Positions 1-8,197 of a stretch of DNA of 64,000 nt are shown piece by piece. The first letter of the stretch is position 1, and every line of letters starts with the position of its first letter. This DNA is from Ectothiorhodospira sp. BSL-9 (lineage in GTDB: Bacteria > Pseudomonadota > Gammaproteobacteria > Ectothiorhodospirales > Ectothiorhodospiraceae): assembly GCF_001632845.1 (NCBI RefSeq), contig NZ_CP011994.1, positions 992,001-1,056,000 on the forward strand. Direction: 5' to 3'. A program made the position numbers and the translations under genes. The notes beneath the pieces are model-generated. The model was not told the origin of the DNA. It searched no databases and saw only the letters and a list, made by a program, of their open reading frames with translations.

Positions 1-1188
1 GTGTCCATCGACCCCAATCGGGTGGAGGGCGAGTTCCGCCGCATGCTGGAAAATGCCTCTACCGGGATGCATTCGCTGGATGACAGTACCAAGGGCATCA
101 TCAGCGTCATGGAGCATATGGCAGGCGGCGTGTTTCGACACCGGATCGAGGCCGATGCCGCCGGGCAGATGTTGAAACTCAAACACATGGCCAACGACTC
201 CGTCAGCGCCCTGGAAGAGGCCATCCACGAGATCCAGACGGTCATGATCGCCCAGGCCCGGGGTGATCTGAGCCTGCGCGTTGAAGGCCAGTACGCCGGT
301 GATCTGGCGGTACTGGCCACATCAGCCAACGATACAGCGGAAAAACTCTCCGACATCATCCTGAAGATCAACGACGCGGTCCTCTGCGTGAGCACGGGCG
401 CCGGGCAGATCTCGACGGGCAACACCAACCTGTCCCAGCGGACCGAGGAACAGGCTGCCAGCCTGGAAGAGACCGCCACCAGCCTGGAGGAAATCACCAG
501 CACGGTCCGGCAAAATGCCGATAACGCCCGCCAGGCCAGCCAGCAGGCCGATCAGGCAAAGACCATGGCGGAATCAGGGGGGCACAAGGTCAGACAGGCC
601 ATGGAGAACATGCGCGAACTCACCGCCAGTTCCGAAAAGATGACCAACATCATCAGCGTCATCGACGGCATCGCCTTCCAGACCAACATCCTGGCGCTCA
701 ATGCTGCCGTTGAGGCTGCCCGGGCGGGTGAACAGGGACGAGGCTTTGCGGTGGTCGCCAGTGAAGTCCGCACCCTGGCACAACGGTCTTCAGCCGCCGC
801 GAAGGAGATCCAGTCGCTGATTAGAGAAGACGTCAGCATCGTGGAGGACGGCACCCGCGCGGTGCATGAAACCAGTGCATCCATGGAGGAAATCATCCGG
901 GCCATCAAGCGCATGAGCGACATCAATGGAGAAATCGCGGCAGCATCGGATGAACAGACCCAGGGCATTGAGCAGATCAACCAGGCAGTGTCGCAGATGG
1001 ACGACGTCACCCAGCAGAACGCGGCCTTGGTGGAAGAGGCTGCCGCCGCGGCAGAATCCCTGGTGGATCAGGCAGAACAGCTTTCTGCCGCCGTTTCCGC
1101 ATTCCAACTCAGGGAGGCACAGCCCGATCGCCAACAACTTCTGATGCATGATAAAGAGGTTGAACTGATCCCCAAAAGGTGGGAATAG
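1..1188 (+). CDS. Methyl-accepting chemotaxis protein, 5' truncated by window edge
   Basis: The visible 395 residues are the cytoplasmic part of a chemoreceptor that passes signals to CheA/CheW. A HAMP-like coiled segment occupies about the first 120 residues, followed by the long antiparallel signalling coiled coil. The hairpin tip ([20 protein letters not shown] and the following [18 protein letters not shown]) near residues 222-258 is the strongly conserved CheA/CheW-contacting motif. Methylation-type Gln/Glu-rich helices flank it. No sensory domain or membrane segment is visible, so the gene almost certainly begins upstream; the GTG at base 1 is probably an internal codon. The C-terminus shows no pentapeptide CheR tether. 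Confidence 0.93.
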   Translation: MSIDPNRVEGEFRRMLENASTGMHSLDDSTKGIISVMEHMAGGVFRHRIEADAAGQMLKLKHMANDSVSALEEAIHEIQTVMIAQARGDLSLRVEGQYAGDLAVLATSANDTAEKLSDIILKINDAVLCVSTGAGQISTGNTNLSQRTEEQAASLEETATSLEEITSTVRQNADNARQASQQADQAKTMAESGGHKVRQAMENMRELTASSEKMTNIISVIDGIAFQTNILALNAAVEAARAGEQGRGFAVVASEVRTLAQRSSAAAKEIQSLIREDVSIVEDGTRAVHETSASMEEIIRAIKRMSDINGEIAAASDEQTQGIEQINQAVSQMDDVTQQNAALVEEAAAAAESLVDQAEQLSAAVSAFQLREAQPDRQQLLMHDKEVELIPKRWE

Positions 1189-1243
1189 CCTGCCCGGTTC
1201 AAAGCGGTTTGCGGCCGCTGGTCAGCGCAGGCCAAATGCCCGG

Positions 1244-1405
1244 TTCGGGTCGGCAAGAGACAGCAATCGGCAAGGCACGGCCTAGATCGCGCCCCGCCTT
1301 GGGAGTCGTAGAGTCCGGAAGCTGGCCAACCACGGGCGGTCTCGGCAGTGGCCAGGACATCAAACCCAGCTTACCCTGCTCGCTAACAACCCCACGGTCC
1401 GACGG
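1244..1405. repeat. Dispersed repeat R1, left end of island copy A
   Basis: This noncoding stretch follows the chemoreceptor and starts at a GGGTCGGCAAGAGACAGC motif. It recurs almost base for base at 41384-41545, in part at 53042-53100 and weakly at 47634-47690. It marks the left limit of the duplicated toxin-antitoxin island; bases 1189-1243 show no gene. Confidence 0.8.
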
Positions 1406-1406
1406 G

Positions 1407-2336
1407 CTACGAGGTGCGGCAAAGATTTTCGAGTTCCACGCGCTGCGCGGCATGCTTGGCTGCGTTCTCATGCGCAAGCTTTTTCAGGTTGAAGAGTTTC
1501 CAGCGCACGGCTGGAAGGGTTTGTGCCTGCGGCAAGCCGATCGCTTCGAAATCAGGTTCGCCGTCGTGCAGGCTGAGCAGGAATCGCGCGGTGTTGTCAC
1601 ACAGTCGACCGCGGATATCGGTGATGAGCCGAACTCTGGTCGCTTCGAGCTCGTCGACGGAGATCGGGATGGTCGTCATGCCGACGAATTCCTTGGCATA
1701 GGGTTCGTTCAGATCGCTCAGTCCGGGCGCGAGCAGTTCATGCGTCGGGCGCGGGGAGCTGGCGATATAAACCAGGAAGGTGCGGAACAGCGCGTCGGTC
1801 AGTCCTTCGTGTTCGTAGAGCAGCTTGATATCGAAAAGGTCGCGCGGGTGCTGGCGATCGACCGCCGCATGGAGTTTGCCACCGAACAAATCCTCAAATG
1901 ACACGACCTGGACGGTGGCATAGCCGAATTCGTCTTCGACCGTTGGGGATACCGCGCGGCGTTCAGGATCGTGCACGACGCCACGCGTGACGGGTGAGAT
2001 TTCAATTTTGACTTCGGCGCTGTCGAGCCGGGCTCGGATACGGGTGGCGCCGCCACTACCACCCTCGATGCGCTGCGCGCGGAGACGCGGAATGCCGGCG
2101 TTGGCCGCGTCCATGATCCTGTCGAGCGTCTCGTTGATCTCCCTCAGACTTTCCGCTCGGTCCTTGACCGGCAGGTAGGTCAGGTCGATATCTACCGACA
2201 GGCGCGGCATGTCGCGGTAGAACAGGTTGATGGCAGTGCCGCCCTTGAGCGCGAACACGGATTCCGCCTCGATGAAGGGCAGCAGGCGCACCAGAAGCGC
2301 GACCTGTGCACCATAGGCGTCACGGGCCATCGGCAT
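1407..2336 (-). CDS. AbiEii/AbiGii-type nucleotidyltransferase toxin (copy A, intact)
   Basis: A 309-residue protein of the AbiEii toxin family, the nucleotidyltransferase half of type IV AbiE abortive-infection toxin-antitoxin pairs. The signature is clear: KGGTAINLF at residues 31-39 followed by SVDIDLTY with Asp49 and Asp51 as predicted metal ligands, and the family's GGKLHA and HPRDLFDI motifs further on. It starts inside the end of the antitoxin reading frame (17-base overlap), the usual antitoxin-first arrangement. Here that antitoxin gene is cut by an IS3 element, so this full-length toxin sits behind a broken partner. A shorter copy lies at 41624-42133. Confidence 0.88.
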   Translation of the reverse strand: MPMARDAYGAQVALLVRLLPFIEAESVFALKGGTAINLFYRDMPRLSVDIDLTYLPVKDRAESLREINETLDRIMDAANAGIPRLRAQRIEGGSGGATRIRARLDSAEVKIEISPVTRGVVHDPERRAVSPTVEDEFGYATVQVVSFEDLFGGKLHAAVDRQHPRDLFDIKLLYEHEGLTDALFRTFLVYIASSPRPTHELLAPGLSDLNEPYAKEFVGMTTIPISVDELEATRVRLITDIRGRLCDNTARFLLSLHDGEPDFEAIGLPQAQTLPAVRWKLFNLKKLAHENAAKHAAQRVELENLCRTS

Positions 2337-2530
2337 CTCCCGTTGGGATATCGACGAATTCGGGCGGGACCATGATGCGGTAGCGTGGATGAATTTTGCC
2401 GCCCGTTATCAGGGCGCGGTCACCCGTGCCGAGGTTGAAGTCGTCGGGGTTAAGACGCTCGCGCCATACATGTTTGTGGCGGTCGGCGAAGACGAAGAAT
2501 AGACGTCTGAGCTTGATCTTGCGGCAGCTC
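2320..2530 (-). pseudogene. AbiEi antitoxin copy A, 3' fragment beyond the IS3 insertion
   Basis: Codes for the last roughly 70 residues of the antitoxin (CRKIKLRRLFFVFADRHKHV onward to the C-terminus) in the same form as the intact copy at 42117-42935. It is separated from the rest of its gene by the IS3 element that starts at 2531. The trinucleotide CTC at 2528-2530 is the target duplication. Confidence 0.85.
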
Positions 2531-2595
2531 TGAGGTGGACCCCAAGATTCGGACCAGGGGTTAAGCTCTGATCATTCCGACAGGAGAATCTGATC

Positions 2596-2883
2596 ATGAG
2601 CAGGAAACGCAAGCAATACAGCGCCGACTTCAAGGCCAAGGTGGCCCTTGAAGCCCTCAAAGGGGAACAGACCACCTCGGAGCTGGCAGCCCGCTTCGAG
2701 ATCCATCCGACCATGGTGAGTCAGTGGCGGCGTGAGTTGCTGGACAAGGCGACGGGGATCTTCGAGGGCAAGGGTGGGGGCAAGGCGGCCCAGAAGACTC
2801 AGGAGGAGATCGACACCCTGTACCGTGAGATCGGCAAGCTGACGGTGGAACGCGATTTTTTATCACGCAGGCTCGGTCGTTGA
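2596..2883 (+). CDS. IS3-family transposase OrfA
   Basis: A 95-residue protein with a helix-turn-helix near the N-terminus (YSADFKAKVALEALKGEQTT to MVSQWRRELL) and a C-terminal leucine-rich helix typical of OrfA, which binds the element's ends. Just before its end lies T TTT TTA (2856-2862) in the correct phase for -1 slippage into orfB. The stop codon at 2881-2883 overlaps the possible TTG start of orfB. Confidence 0.93.
   Translation: MSRKRKQYSADFKAKVALEALKGEQTTSELAARFEIHPTMVSQWRRELLDKATGIFEGKGGGKAAQKTQEEIDTLYREIGKLTVERDFLSRRLGR
2856..2862 (+). other. Candidate -1 frameshift heptamer T TTT TTA
   Basis: The heptamer is in the X XXY YYZ phase of orfA (codons TTT TTA), and the -1 frame is open from here into orfB without a stop. 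IS3-family elements make their OrfAB transposase by -1 slippage, most often at A AAA AAG; this T-rich version is an inference from phase and position. Confidence 0.6.
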
Positions 2884-3731
2884 GCCGGGCCCAGCGACAG
2901 GCCCTGGTGGAGCCGCAGGCGGTTGATGTCAGCGTCCGGCGACAGTGTCAGTTGCTCGACATCAGCCGTTCTTCGGTGTACTACCGGCCCAAGCCGACCC
3001 AGGATAGCGACCTGGAGCTGATGCGCCTGATTGACGAGGAATACCTGCGAAGGCCGTTCTATGGTTCGCGGCGGATGAGGGCCTACCTCAACCGCTTGAG
3101 CCACCCGGTAAACCGCAAGCGAGTCCAGCGGCTGATGCGCCAGATGGGCCTGCACGCCGTGTATCCGAGGCCGCGCACCAGTCGACCGGGCGAGGGCCAC
3201 CAGATCTATCCCTACCTGCTGCGGGATCTGGTGATCGATCGTCCCAACCAGGTCTGGGCGACCGATGTGACGTTCATCCCGATGGCCCGGGGGTTCATGT
3301 ACCTGGTGGCCATCATGGACTGGCACAGTCGTCGTGTGCTCTCCTGGCGTGTGTCGAACACCCTGGACACCGACTTCTGCATTGATGCCCTTGAGGAGGC
3401 TCTGGCACGCCATGGGCGACCCGAGATATTCAACACGGACCAAGGCTGCCAGTTCACCAGCAAGGCGTTCACCCAGGTGCTGAAAGACCACAAAATCCAG
3501 ATCAGCATGGACGGTAAGGGCTGTTACCAGGACAACATCTTTGTGGAGCGGCTCTGGCGCAGCGTGAAGTACGAGTGCGTCTACCTGAAGGCCTTTGATA
3601 ATGGCGTCCACTTACGCCAGGATCTGAAGCAGTACTTCACCTGGTACAACGCCGAGCGGCCCCATCAGGGGCTGGACGACGCAACACCGGATGAGGTTTA
3701 CTTCAACCAACCTCTGACTCGGGCGGCCTGA
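2880..3731 (+). CDS. IS3-family transposase OrfB (DDE catalytic subunit)
   Basis: A 283-residue integrase-core protein. An N-terminal helix-turn-helix region (LDISRSSVYYRP) precedes the rve domain, with the acidic triad visible as D in WATDVTFIP, D in NTDQGCQFTS and E in DNIFVERLWRSVKYE. A start at TTG 2880 is weak; synthesis as an OrfAB fusion through the upstream slippery heptamer is more likely. The frame is full length for the family. Confidence 0.94.
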   Translation: MSRAQRQALVEPQAVDVSVRRQCQLLDISRSSVYYRPKPTQDSDLELMRLIDEEYLRRPFYGSRRMRAYLNRLSHPVNRKRVQRLMRQMGLHAVYPRPRTSRPGEGHQIYPYLLRDLVIDRPNQVWATDVTFIPMARGFMYLVAIMDWHSRRVLSWRVSNTLDTDFCIDALEEALARHGRPEIFNTDQGCQFTSKAFTQVLKDHKIQISMDGKGCYQDNIFVERLWRSVKYECVYLKAFDNGVHLRQDLKQYFTWYNAERPHQGLDDATPDEVYFNQPLTRAA

Positions 3732-3803
3732 CGCCTGAGAGCTACAACCCCGGTTAGAGCTTAACCCCCCTGTCAGGTGGTCCAGTGGATGGGGTCCACT
3801 TCA

Positions 3804-4414
3804 CTCTGCAGCAGCGCCGTCAGCTGGCGAGGCCGCATCGTCGCCAGCCCCTCGAAAACCATGTCAAGGTTATGGAAACTCTCATGCGCGGGCAGTTCGT
3901 CAAGTGCTTCGAGGATCGCGCGCTCCGGCGAAGATATTCGGAGCGTCCAGCCCCAGGGCAGAGTCGGGGCATTGCCGTGTTTGTATTCCGTCAGACCGAG
4001 CGACGGGTCATCAAACAGGGACAGGGGGCGGCTGATGAGCGGTGCGTCGAGGGTGAGGCGCGACAGCCAGCTTGGCGTGTCACTGCCGTAGACCCACACG
4101 GGCGGATACGCACCCAGCGGAAGATAGTGGCGGTAACCCTGGAGGTCAAGGGCGGACGTGCCGCCGACATGGACTTGATAACCCATGATTTTCTGGAGAG
4201 ACAGGATGCAACTCTTCCAGTCTGGAGGGGCTGGCTGCGGCATGGGGCGACGGAAGACACCGCGCTCCAGCCGCTCCAGCCAGCCGCGATCCACGTATTT
4301 CCGGGTGAGGAACCGGTTGACGCCGTGGTTCTCCAGCCAGCGCGCATCCACCACAAAACCGGCGGGAACAGCTTCCAAGACACTCTTCAGCTTTCCCTCT
4401 TTTTGTGCACTCAT
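3804..4414 (-). pseudogene. AbiEi antitoxin copy A, 5' part interrupted by IS3
   Basis: From ATG 4414 this codes for about 203 residues of the antitoxin, including the N-terminal winged-helix region (VLEAVPAGFVVDARWLE, then RKYVDRGWLERLERGVFRRP), which in AbiEi proteins binds the promoter. Reading then runs into the IS3 end and stops after a few foreign residues. The missing C-terminal part lies at 2320-2530. In the family the C-terminal half is needed to neutralise the toxin, so loss of antitoxicity is likely while DNA binding may persist. Confidence 0.85.
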
Positions 4415-4600
4415 GGCACACATTATGGGTAATGCTCGAAGATTAATGCAAGCCTGCTTCGGACTCGCAAGATTATGGGCGCTTCCGGTCGCCGGCACGA
4501 ATTGCATGCAATATCCCAAAAAAGGATGCCCGCAATATGGAAGTTTTCGGGCGTCCGCAGGGCAGCAGTGAGGAGTCGTTCGTGAGCAACGGCTCGGCGG

Positions 4601-4680
4601 CCGCTCCGGGTCGCACACCGCCATCCCACTGGGCCCATGCTTGTGTTTCCTCCACCTCAAACGAGGAAACTGACCATGAA
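4601..4680 (+). repeat. Dispersed repeat R2, integrase leader (copy A)
   Basis: An 80-bp sequence beginning CCGCTCCGGGTCGCACACCG and ending at the integrase start codon. Near-identical copies are at 43122-43201 and 6020-6103, with a short partial copy at 53344-53372. It appears to be the upstream region of a multicopy tyrosine integrase. Confidence 0.75.
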
Positions 4681-4806
4681 AGATTCGGAAAAGACTGCCC
4701 CCCGTGGAACAAGGGCAAACTCATTGGCCAGCTGGAAAGTACCGTCCGCTACCTCGGCATCGAGGTCGATGACGCCCTGGAGATGGCCGAACGCACCGAA
4801 TGCTGA
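4676..4806 (+). pseudogene. Tyrosine integrase remnant, internally deleted and frameshifted (copy A)
   Basis: The text PWNKGKLIGQ belongs to the N-terminus and LESTVRYLGIEVDDALEMAE to the C-terminus of a tyrosine recombinase of about 200 residues, from general familiarity with that family. Here they are joined directly, so the whole catalytic middle is missing. Compared with the copy at 43197 this one has also lost 13 bp after codon 7, which puts the start out of frame with the rest. Confidence 0.75.
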
Positions 4807-4816
4807 TACGCCTGGG

Positions 4817-4854
4817 CCGGTCAGCGCCCCTCCCCCGTCAGGTGCGCTGACCGG
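4817..4854. terminator. 11-bp perfect inverted repeat after the integrase remnant
   Basis: CCGGTCAGCGC at 4817-4827 pairs with GCGCTGACCGG at 4844-4854 over a 16-base loop. It follows the integrase stop and may be a terminator or part of the element's recombination end. The same hairpin is at 43351-43388. No T-run follows. Confidence 0.5.
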
Positions 4855-4942
4855 TACTGGACAGCCAGCGATGCGCGCATGCCCCCGAGAAGGCAACCGA
4901 CAGATGATGGTAGGCCGGCGGCGCCAATGGTATGCCAGGTCA

Positions 4943-5459
4943 TCAGCGCACCCAACTGGATTGGTCGCGGGGAAACCGCCTGTCCGGATCGTTCACCATG
5001 ACCGAATTCCCATCCTTGAGACGGGCTGAGTACACGATGAGGTTCGTACCGCCTTCATGCACCTGGCTCGGGAAAAGGATGCCGGTGCAGCCACGGGCCA
5101 ACACCATGTCTGCAAGAACCCAAGTGGGGGGGTTCGATGTGAAGATCGAACTTCAGGTGCCGCCAATCATGCCAGAGGTCGTCCCAGGGCTCCCCACGAT
5201 ACAACTGGCGAAGGTCGACCAGATCTCGGAGCGTCACAGTGTAGGAGCACATCGTACAGGGCGGCAGGAAGGGTGAGGTCTGCTGGTACTCACGCAACGC
5301 AGTCACCTCGTCCAGCGATAGATAGAGTGCCTCAACGCCGTCTCGGTTAAAGCGTCCCCCTTGGATTGCGGCACCCGCGCCGCTTGTCGGTCTGCTGGCC
5401 CACTGCGGGGTATGCGCCCGGAATAAGATAGTACCGGCAGGGAGGTTAACGAGGATCAC
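4943..5459 (-). pseudogene. RES-domain NAD-targeting toxin, frameshifted (copy A)
   Basis: RES toxins degrade NAD+ and are held in check by an Xre/MbcA/ParS antitoxin. Reading from GTG 5459 gives the RES N-terminal half, with LFRAHTPQWA, GGRFNRDGVEALYLS and EVTALREYQQ. At a run of seven C (coding strand; G-run near 5126-5132) the frame slips and ends at 5055. Removing one base restores a frame through TWVLADMVLARGC and VHEGGTNLIVYSARLKD to a stop at 4943, about 172 residues. The start overlaps the antitoxin stop as GTGA, showing translational coupling. Copy B has the same seven-base run. Confidence 0.8.
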
Positions 5460-5824
5460 CCGACGAAACCGGTGCTGATCGACTCCAGATAGCCAATCAC
5501 GTCGTCGGTGCGACCTTCCTGTACGAGTTGCAACAGGGTCTTGTGGCGGAAGGCGGGAATGGGCTCGTTCTTGACCAGGAAGATGGCTCGCTGCAGATCC
5601 GACTCCACTGCCATGGCCGCCGACAACACCCGCATGAGATCACGCAGTGCGGATTGGAGTTTTGGGGATTCCGGGTGGGTGCGAAGGGTGTTGCGATGGA
5701 CACCCGCCAACTCGGCCAGGTCTTGCTGCTGCATGCCGAGAATGTTGGCGACATTCGACGCGGAGAACCGCGAAGTACCGACTTCGCGCGTCGATTCGAG
5801 CACGTCTGCGAAGATGGCGGTCAT
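5456..5824 (-). CDS. Xre/MbcA/ParS-type antitoxin of a RES toxin pair (copy A)
   Basis: A 122-residue protein starting at ATG 5824 (MTAIFADVLESTRE). A helix-turn-helix region (FSASNVANILGMQQQDLAEL to AGVHRNTLRTHPESP) is followed by the C-terminal toxin-binding domain (DLQRAIFLVKNEPIPAFRHK to QEGRTDDVIGYLESISTGFVG). Such proteins bind their own promoter and block the RES active site. The stop overlaps the toxin start by four bases. With the toxin frameshifted this looks like an antitoxin without a working partner. An identical copy is at 43878-44246. Confidence 0.85.
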   Translation of the reverse strand: MTAIFADVLESTREVGTSRFSASNVANILGMQQQDLAELAGVHRNTLRTHPESPKLQSALRDLMRVLSAAMAVESDLQRAIFLVKNEPIPAFRHKTLLQLVQEGRTDDVIGYLESISTGFVG

Positions 5825-6019
5825 GACGTTACTCCAGACAGGATAATCTAGGGATGCACATTTTACGCACAGAATACGCACTCAGCAAGTATAGTTCCAC
5901 TGTGCTGATGAGCTCCTCCAGCGCGAATACAGTCGGTCACATCGTGCCTAAACGGGGGGGGGCGTTCGACTGTCAGCTGTGCAGGCAATTGGAGTCTCTC
6001 ATCCACTCCTACCGAGCGA

Positions 6020-6103
6020 CCGCTCTGGGTCGCACACCGCCATCCCTGTGGGACCATGCTTGTGTTTCCTCCACCTCGAACGTGGCAGCCGATCATGAAA
6101 GAT
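6020..6103 (+). repeat. Dispersed repeat R2, third copy with integrase start stub
   Basis: Starts CCGCTCTGGGTCGCACACCG and continues with the same leader as 4601-4680, ending at an ATG AAA GAT that corresponds to the integrase start but meets a stop after a few codons. Homology between island copies A and B ends near 6032, inside this repeat. Confidence 0.7.
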
Positions 6104-6148
6104 GCGGCCTGAATTTGGCTTTTCTGGATCCTGAGCGGGCACAGTGCG

Positions 6149-6640
6149 TTACGGATTCGCTTCAGAGTCGCGCTCAATGAAATGACGCAGATTGATGGTG
6201 TCTCTCAGAGTCGCCCGCTCCATACTGGTCGGGCTACTGAAGGGCGGCACCCAGAAATCCAGCGCAATGTGCATGCCTGCCTTCAGACTGGTTGCGTCAC
6301 CGGCTGGCTCCAATTCCCAGGGGGTGGAACCGGCGCGCAGATCTAACCAGGCATCGGGCATACGTCCTGACCGCTGCAGGAAGCCAAGCCGACCAGTGGG
6401 CCGCGTTGCCAGGCCTAGTATCGGGCATCGACATCCGGACCTGTCACAAGTGCGGGGTGCGCGGGCAGGATCAGTCCAGGCCCCCTCCGTCTCGTCGCAG
6501 TGGTGTAGTGGCTTGCGGCGCCCCTTCCCAACTGGGGTCCAACCCAAGAAAGGTCTGGATATCTGATACTTCGCTTGGTCCGACTGTGCATGCGATGAGT
6601 TCCGTTTCGGACACGGATCGGCGTTGGAACCTCTTTTCAA
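6149..6640 (-). pseudogene. Unidentified coding remnant with apparent frameshifts
   Basis: The last 75 residues of this frame (PDAWLDLRAGSTPWELEPAG onward to NLRHFIERDSEANP) read like real protein. Over 6471-6640 a different frame of the same strand reads more like protein (VSETELIACTVGPSEVSDIQ, TFLGLDPSWEGAPQ), while the present one is Arg/Pro-rich noise. This suggests one gene broken by at least two frameshifts, perhaps continuous with the gene upstream. The family is not recognised. Confidence 0.4.
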
Positions 6641-7392
6641 TTCGATTCGTGATCTTCCAGTGGATCCTGCGGCTGTTCGACCGAGACCCAGTGCAGATCG
6701 GCGACCGGCTCCTTGAAACCAAATTCAACGGCATGATTGCCGATGAAAAATTCGCCTCGGGCATGAGACCAGCCATGGTCTTTCACCCGCGTATCCATCC
6801 ACTCAAAAAGTGCCTGCAGCGCAAGGGCGATGCGTGGACGCGCCTCATAGTCCAGCCCGTGCGCTTCCCAGGTGGTCCGGGCAGTGTCCCACCGCAGCCA
6901 GCCCTCGCGCACGAACCCGGCGGTGAACAATGCCCGGAGAAGGCCGTCGCCGAGTTTGCAACGTAAATCCTGGATGCCCGCGCTGGGGCTGGCTGCGGTG
7001 GGAATCGACACTATCAGCGGCGCCGGTAGCAGAGTTTGCCAGTCCCGCCCCTCGACAGTTCCGGTGAGCAGGTCCTCGTCGATAATCTGCTGGAAATCTG
7101 GCACTGGGTCCGACCCGGTACGCTGAGCCAACTGGATCAGCGCGCCGGCCTCATCGAGGTAGCCAGACAGCTGAAAGCCACATAGGTGGTGATCGACGAG
7201 GTCGTGGACGAAGACAGAGGTGGGGATTCGCTCCCCCGTGTATGGGGTCGTGGCTATCACGTCGGGCCCCGCGCCAGGCACATCAAGCTTCCAGCCCCGG
7301 GCACCAAACCCGTCATCCCATTGCTCGGCGAAGATGGCCGATACCCGGACCTGACGCCGGCTAGCGCAAGGGGGCGGCGCAGCAGAAGACAT
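6637..7392 (-). CDS. Hypothetical protein, 251 aa
   Basis: The family is not recognised. The protein is acidic and soluble, without signal peptide or membrane segments, and contains a readable central stretch (FVHDLVDHHLCGFQLSGYLD) and an aromatic C-terminal third (FEWMDTRVKDHGWSHARGEF). Its stop overlaps the TTG that opens the broken frame downstream, so it may be the 5' part of a larger damaged gene. It lies between the degraded toxin-antitoxin island and the bufferin operon. Confidence 0.5.
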   Translation of the reverse strand: MSSAAPPPCASRRQVRVSAIFAEQWDDGFGARGWKLDVPGAGPDVIATTPYTGERIPTSVFVHDLVDHHLCGFQLSGYLDEAGALIQLAQRTGSDPVPDFQQIIDEDLLTGTVEGRDWQTLLPAPLIVSIPTAASPSAGIQDLRCKLGDGLLRALFTAGFVREGWLRWDTARTTWEAHGLDYEARPRIALALQALFEWMDTRVKDHGWSHARGEFFIGNHAVEFGFKEPVADLHWVSVEQPQDPLEDHESN

Positions 7393-7697
7393 CTCGGCTT
7401 ACCCAATGAATTTGTCCCTCAGTCTAGCGGCCAATGCAGTATTTTTCAGCACCCGCTCACCCGCATCCGTTCGCCAGCGGAGGTCCTCCTCCGAACCTCA
7501 TAGTCCGGAAAAATCCGCCTTGCATCCAGAATCAGCGTGGGACAAGGAGCTTGGAGTAATCCGGGAAACAACAGGCGGCAGCGAAGCATCTTTTCCCGAT
7601 CGTTGAACATGCCCGCCTCTCCTGACTCACGCATGGATTAATGGCCTTGTTCCAGCCAGCGTGAAACGCCCTGCCAATGCCTCGTCGAGCCGCCTCA
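7393..7697. other. Intergenic stretch without recognisable gene
   Basis: Only short, low-quality frames occur here. The stretch separates the island-side hypothetical genes from the bufferin operon and probably holds part of the latter's upstream control region. Confidence 0.5.
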
Positions 7698-7712
7698 CTA
7701 GGTATTCCTACG
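7698..7712 (+). promoter_or_regulatory. Shared 15-bp motif upstream of bufA
   Basis: CTAGGTATTCCTACG, 96 bases before the bufA start. It is one of five matches to YTANGTATTCNYMCG in the window, each in an upstream region. The following GAATTACC makes a rough dyad with GGTATTC. Confidence 0.6.
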
Positions 7713-7807
7713 AATTACCCCTTCAGGCCGTGCCCCCTAATCTAAAACCAGGCTTGGAGCAAACCCCAGGCCCCGCGCGTTCTATTCATTGATCAAGGAG
7801 CACCCTC

Positions 7808-8125
7808 ATGACCCAACATACCGCCCAATCCCTCTCCGCCGCCAGCATGGCCGGTGCCTTTGCCCTGGCCGTGGCGGGCGCCGTGTATGCACCCAGCGCC
7901 GTGGCGTCCTCGGCCACCATGGAAAAATGCTACGGCGTTTCACCTGCAGGCGAGAATGACTGCGCCGCCGGGCCGGGCACCTCCTGCTCGGGGACCTCCA
8001 CCCAGGACTACCAGGGCAACGCCTGGAGCCTGGTACCCGCTGGCACCTGTGAAGAGCTTGAACTCCCGGGCGACCGGCAAGGCAGCCTGGAACCGCTGGA
8101 CCGGGATCTGCCGAGCCGGTCCTGA
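7808..8125 (+). CDS. bufA1: Bufferin-type metal-binding peptide precursor (DUF2282)
   Basis: A 105-residue precursor with an N-terminal signal region ([20 protein letters not shown]) and a mature part holding four cysteines at 41, 52, 60 and 81 in the conserved setting [30 protein letters not shown]2282 proteins are bufferins: secreted peptides that bind copper after their cysteines are modified by a BufB-BufC pair. Both partner genes follow directly. An AAGGAG ribosome site precedes the ATG. A 15-bp motif shared with other promoters in the window lies 96 bases upstream. Confidence 0.9.
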   Translation: MTQHTAQSLSAASMAGAFALAVAGAVYAPSAVASSATMEKCYGVSPAGENDCAAGPGTSCSGTSTQDYQGNAWSLVPAGTCEELELPGDRQGSLEPLDRDLPSRS

Positions 8126-8197
8126 GAGACCGGCCCGGCATCGTCTTGATATCCACACCGCAAGGATGCGGTACTCCAATTCATCGCGGGAGGTTTC

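Larger units (their letters stand above)
2531..3803 (+). mobile_element. IS3-family insertion sequence, 1273 bp, in the abiEi antitoxin gene
   Basis: The ends are imperfect inverted repeats: TGAGGTGGACCCCA on the left and its match TGAAGTGGACCCCA read inward from the right; a further matching block GGGGTTAAGCTCT lies inside both ends. A 3-bp direct repeat CTC (2528-2530 and 3804-3806) flanks the element, and the uninterrupted target is visible in the paralogous copy near 42327. It carries orfA and orfB in the -1 relation expected for the family. Both frames are open and the catalytic residues are present, so it may still move. Confidence 0.95.
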
